The translations under genes were made by a program, and so were the position numbers. This document shows, piece after piece, positions 12,540 through 14,183 of a stretch of DNA of 14,183 nt (its first letter is position 1; each line of letters begins with the position of its first letter). Location of the stretch: assembly GCA_900642245.1 (NCBI GenBank), contig CAAAJI010001091.1, positions 1 to 14,183 of the forward strand, written 5' to 3'. A model generated the notes under the pieces. That model searched no databases, was not told the DNA's origin, and saw only the letters and a program-made list of their open reading frames with translations. This DNA is from Fragilaria radians (lineage: Eukaryota; Bacillariophyta; Fragilariophyceae; Fragilariales; Fragilariaceae).

Positions 12540-14183
12540 TTACGCCAGCTTCGCCTTCACTTCGTCGGCGACGTTTGCCGGCACTTCGTCATAGTGGGAG
12601 AACTGCATCGAATATTGCGCCCGCCCCTGCGTGAACGAGCGCAGCTGGTTCACGTAACCGAACATATTGGCCAGCGGCACGATCGCTTCGATCGCCTGCG
12701 CATTGCCCCTCGTGTCGGTGCCCTGGATCTGGCCACGGCGCGAGTTGAGATCGCCGATCACGTCGCCGAGATAATCCTCGGGAGTAACGACTTCGACCTT
12801 CATGATCGGCTCGAGCAGCTTGATGCCGGCCTTCTGTGCCGCTTCGCGCATCGCGCCCCGGGCACAGATTTCGAACGCCAAGGCCGACGAGTCGACGTCA
12901 TGATATTTGCCGTCGGTCAGCTGGACCTCGAAGTCGATGATCGGGAAGCCGATCAGCGAGCCCGTCTCGGCCGTCTCGCGCATGCCCTTTTCGACCGAAG
13001 GAATATATTCCTTGGGGACGTTGCCGCCCTTGACGTTGTCGGAGAAGACGAAGCCCGACCCGCGCTCGCCGGGAATGACCGAGATGCGGATTTCGGCGAA
13101 TTGACCCGAGCCACCCGACTGCTTCTTGTGGGTGTAGGTCAGGTCGATCGGCTTCGCGAGATATTCGCGATACGCCACCTGCGGCGCGCCGACATTGGCC
13201 TCGACCTTGAACTCACGCTTCATGCGATCGACCAGGATCTCGAGATGGAGCTCGCCCATGCCCTTGATGATGGTCTGGCCGCTCTCGTGATCCGAGGAAA
13301 CGCGGAACGACGGATCCTCGCGCGCCAGGCGGTTGAGCGCAATGCCCATCTTCTCCTGGTCGGCCTTGGTCTTGGGCTCCACCGCAACCTCGATGACGGG
13401 GTCCGGAAACTCCATCCGCTCGAGGATGATCGGAGCGTTGGACGCCGACAAAGTATCGCCGGTGGTGGTGTCCTTGAGGCCCGCCAGTGCGACGATGTCG
13501 CCGGCATAGGCCACCTGGATGTCCTCGCGGTCGTTGGCATGCATCAGCAGCATGCGGCCGACCTTTTCCTTCTTGTCCTTGACCGAATTGTGGACCTGGC
13601 TCGCGGTTTCGAGCTTGCCCGAATAGATGCGGGCGAAGGTCAGGGTCCCGACGAACGGATCGTTCATGATCTTGAATGCAAGCGCCGAGAAGGGCGCATC
13701 GTCGGCCGGCGCACGGGTATCGATGGTGACCCCGTCCATCTTGAGGCCTTCGACCGGCGGAATATCGAGCGGCGACGGCAGATAGTCGATCACGCTGTCG
13801 AGCAATGGCTGGACGCCCTTGTTCTTGAAGGCTGAGCCGCACAGCACGGGCACGAACGAAAAGTTGAGCGTGCCCTTGCGGATCAGGGCCTTCAACGTCT
13901 TCACGTCGGGCTCCTCGCCGCCGAGGTAGGCTTCCATCACATCGTCGTCCTGCTCGACGGCCATCTCGATGAGGTCCATCCGCGCGGTCGCGGCGAGCTC
14001 CTTCAGATCGTCGGGGATTTCCTGATATTCGAACTTGGCGCCGAGCGATTCCTCGAGCCAGATGATGGCGCGATTTTCGACCAGGTCGACCAGGCCCTTA
14101 AAGCCGCCCTCAATGCCGATCGGGAGATAGAGCACCGCCGGACGCGCACCCAGGCGGTCCTTGATCATCTCCACGCACATGTT
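12540..14183 (-). CDS. fusA: Translation elongation factor G (5' end outside window)
   Basis: EF-G is the GTPase that drives ribosomal translocation and, with RRF, ribosome recycling. The frame runs open from the window edge to a TAA at 12540-12542, giving 547 residues of an expected 690-700. The missing N-terminus holds the P-loop, switches and NKMD motif. Visible parts, numbered from the window edge, are the G-domain insert, VPVLCGSAFKNKGVQPLLDS (111-130) with the G5 SAFK motif, and domain II (FSALAFKIMNDPFVGTLTFA). Domain III follows with HESGQTIIKGMGELHLEILV, and then domain IV with GGNVPKEYIPSVEKGMRETA. Domain V includes EDYLGDVIGDLNSRRGQIQG and GYVNQLRSFTQGRAQYSMQF. The ordinary housekeeping form is indicated by these motifs and by tuf directly downstream. 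Confidence 0.98.
   Translation of the reverse strand, partial: NMCVEMIKDRLGARPAVLYLPIGIEGGFKGLVDLVENRAIIWLEESLGAKFEYQEIPDDLKELAATARMDLIEMAVEQDDDVMEAYLGGEEPDVKTLKALIRKGTLNFSFVPVLCGSAFKNKGVQPLLDSVIDYLPSPLDIPPVEGLKMDGVTIDTRAPADDAPFSALAFKIMNDPFVGTLTFARIYSGKLETASQVHNSVKDKKEKVGRMLLMHANDREDIQVAYAGDIVALAGLKDTTTGDTLSASNAPIILERMEFPDPVIEVAVEPKTKADQEKMGIALNRLAREDPSFRVSSDHESGQTIIKGMGELHLEILVDRMKREFKVEANVGAPQVAYREYLAKPIDLTYTHKKQSGGSGQFAEIRISVIPGERGSGFVFSDNVKGGNVPKEYIPSVEKGMRETAETGSLIGFPIIDFEVQLTDGKYHDVDSSALAFEICARGAMREAAQKAGIKLLEPIMKVEVVTPEDYLGDVIGDLNSRRGQIQGTDTRGNAQAIEAIVPLANMFGYVNQLRSFTQGRAQYSMQFSHYDEVPANVADEVKAKLA

Noticed and set aside
12387..13835. Long plus-strand open frame of 482 codons opposite fusA and the tuf start
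   Set aside because: It is antisense to an unmistakable EF-G and EF-Tu, has no recognisable domain, and such frames are common opposite GC-rich, codon-biased genes.
1..14183. Mobile elements, CRISPR arrays, tRNA or rRNA genes, defence or secondary-metabolite systems
   Set aside because: The whole window is filled by conserved str, S10 and spc genes in their usual order; no transposase, repeat array, RNA gene or unfamiliar coding region was seen on either strand.

Overview
The window is a stretch of core translation and secretion genes, all on the minus strand: the end of the str operon, then the S10 and spc operons. Read in the direction of transcription (right to left) the order is fusA (partial) - tuf - rpsJ - rplC - rplD - rplW - rplB - rpsS - rplV - rpsC - rplP - rpmC - rpsQ - rplN - rplX - rplE - rpsN - rpsH - rplF - rplR - rpsE - rpmD - rplO - secY (partial). 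The host looks like an alphaproteobacterium of the sphingomonad type. The DNA is GC-rich, tuf lies directly upstream of rpsJ, and the protein sequences (S10, S8, S14 of the zinc-free class, and an S5 with a glycine/arginine-rich N-terminus) resemble those of Sphingomonas relatives. The genus call is from memory of those families, not from a search.

Layout. 12540-14183: the C-terminal three quarters of EF-G. 11275-12465: EF-Tu. 7282-11153: the S10 group (S10, L3, L4, L23, L2, S19, L22), running on through S3, L16, L29 and S17. 876-5454: the spc group (L14, L24, L5, S14, S8, L6, L18, S5, L30, L15). 1-773: the N-terminal half of SecY. The genes are tightly packed. Many neighbours share stop and start bases (TGATG or TAATG) or overlap by 8 nt, which points to co-transcription and translational coupling. 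No gap reaches 300 bases. The only larger gaps are fusA-tuf (74 nt), tuf-rpsJ (121 nt), rpsJ-rplC (212 nt), rpmD-rplO (66 nt), rplO-secY (102 nt) and rplE-rpsN (38 nt). Most of them hold stem-loops, three of which look like intrinsic terminators or attenuators.

What is unusual. rplB (L2) carries a one-base insertion near 8466 that breaks an essential gene, most likely a sequencing or assembly error. Several ribosomal proteins have low-complexity extensions beyond the bacterial core: a roughly 100-residue Ala/Pro then Gly/Arg N-terminus on S5, a roughly 90-residue acidic tail on L3, a roughly 50-residue Ala/Lys tail on S17, and a Lys/Ala tail on L15. I found no mobile element, CRISPR array, tRNA, rRNA, defence system or unknown gene. 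The biology here is an ordinary conserved operon, and the points of interest are its structured gaps, the protein extensions and the L2 frameshift.
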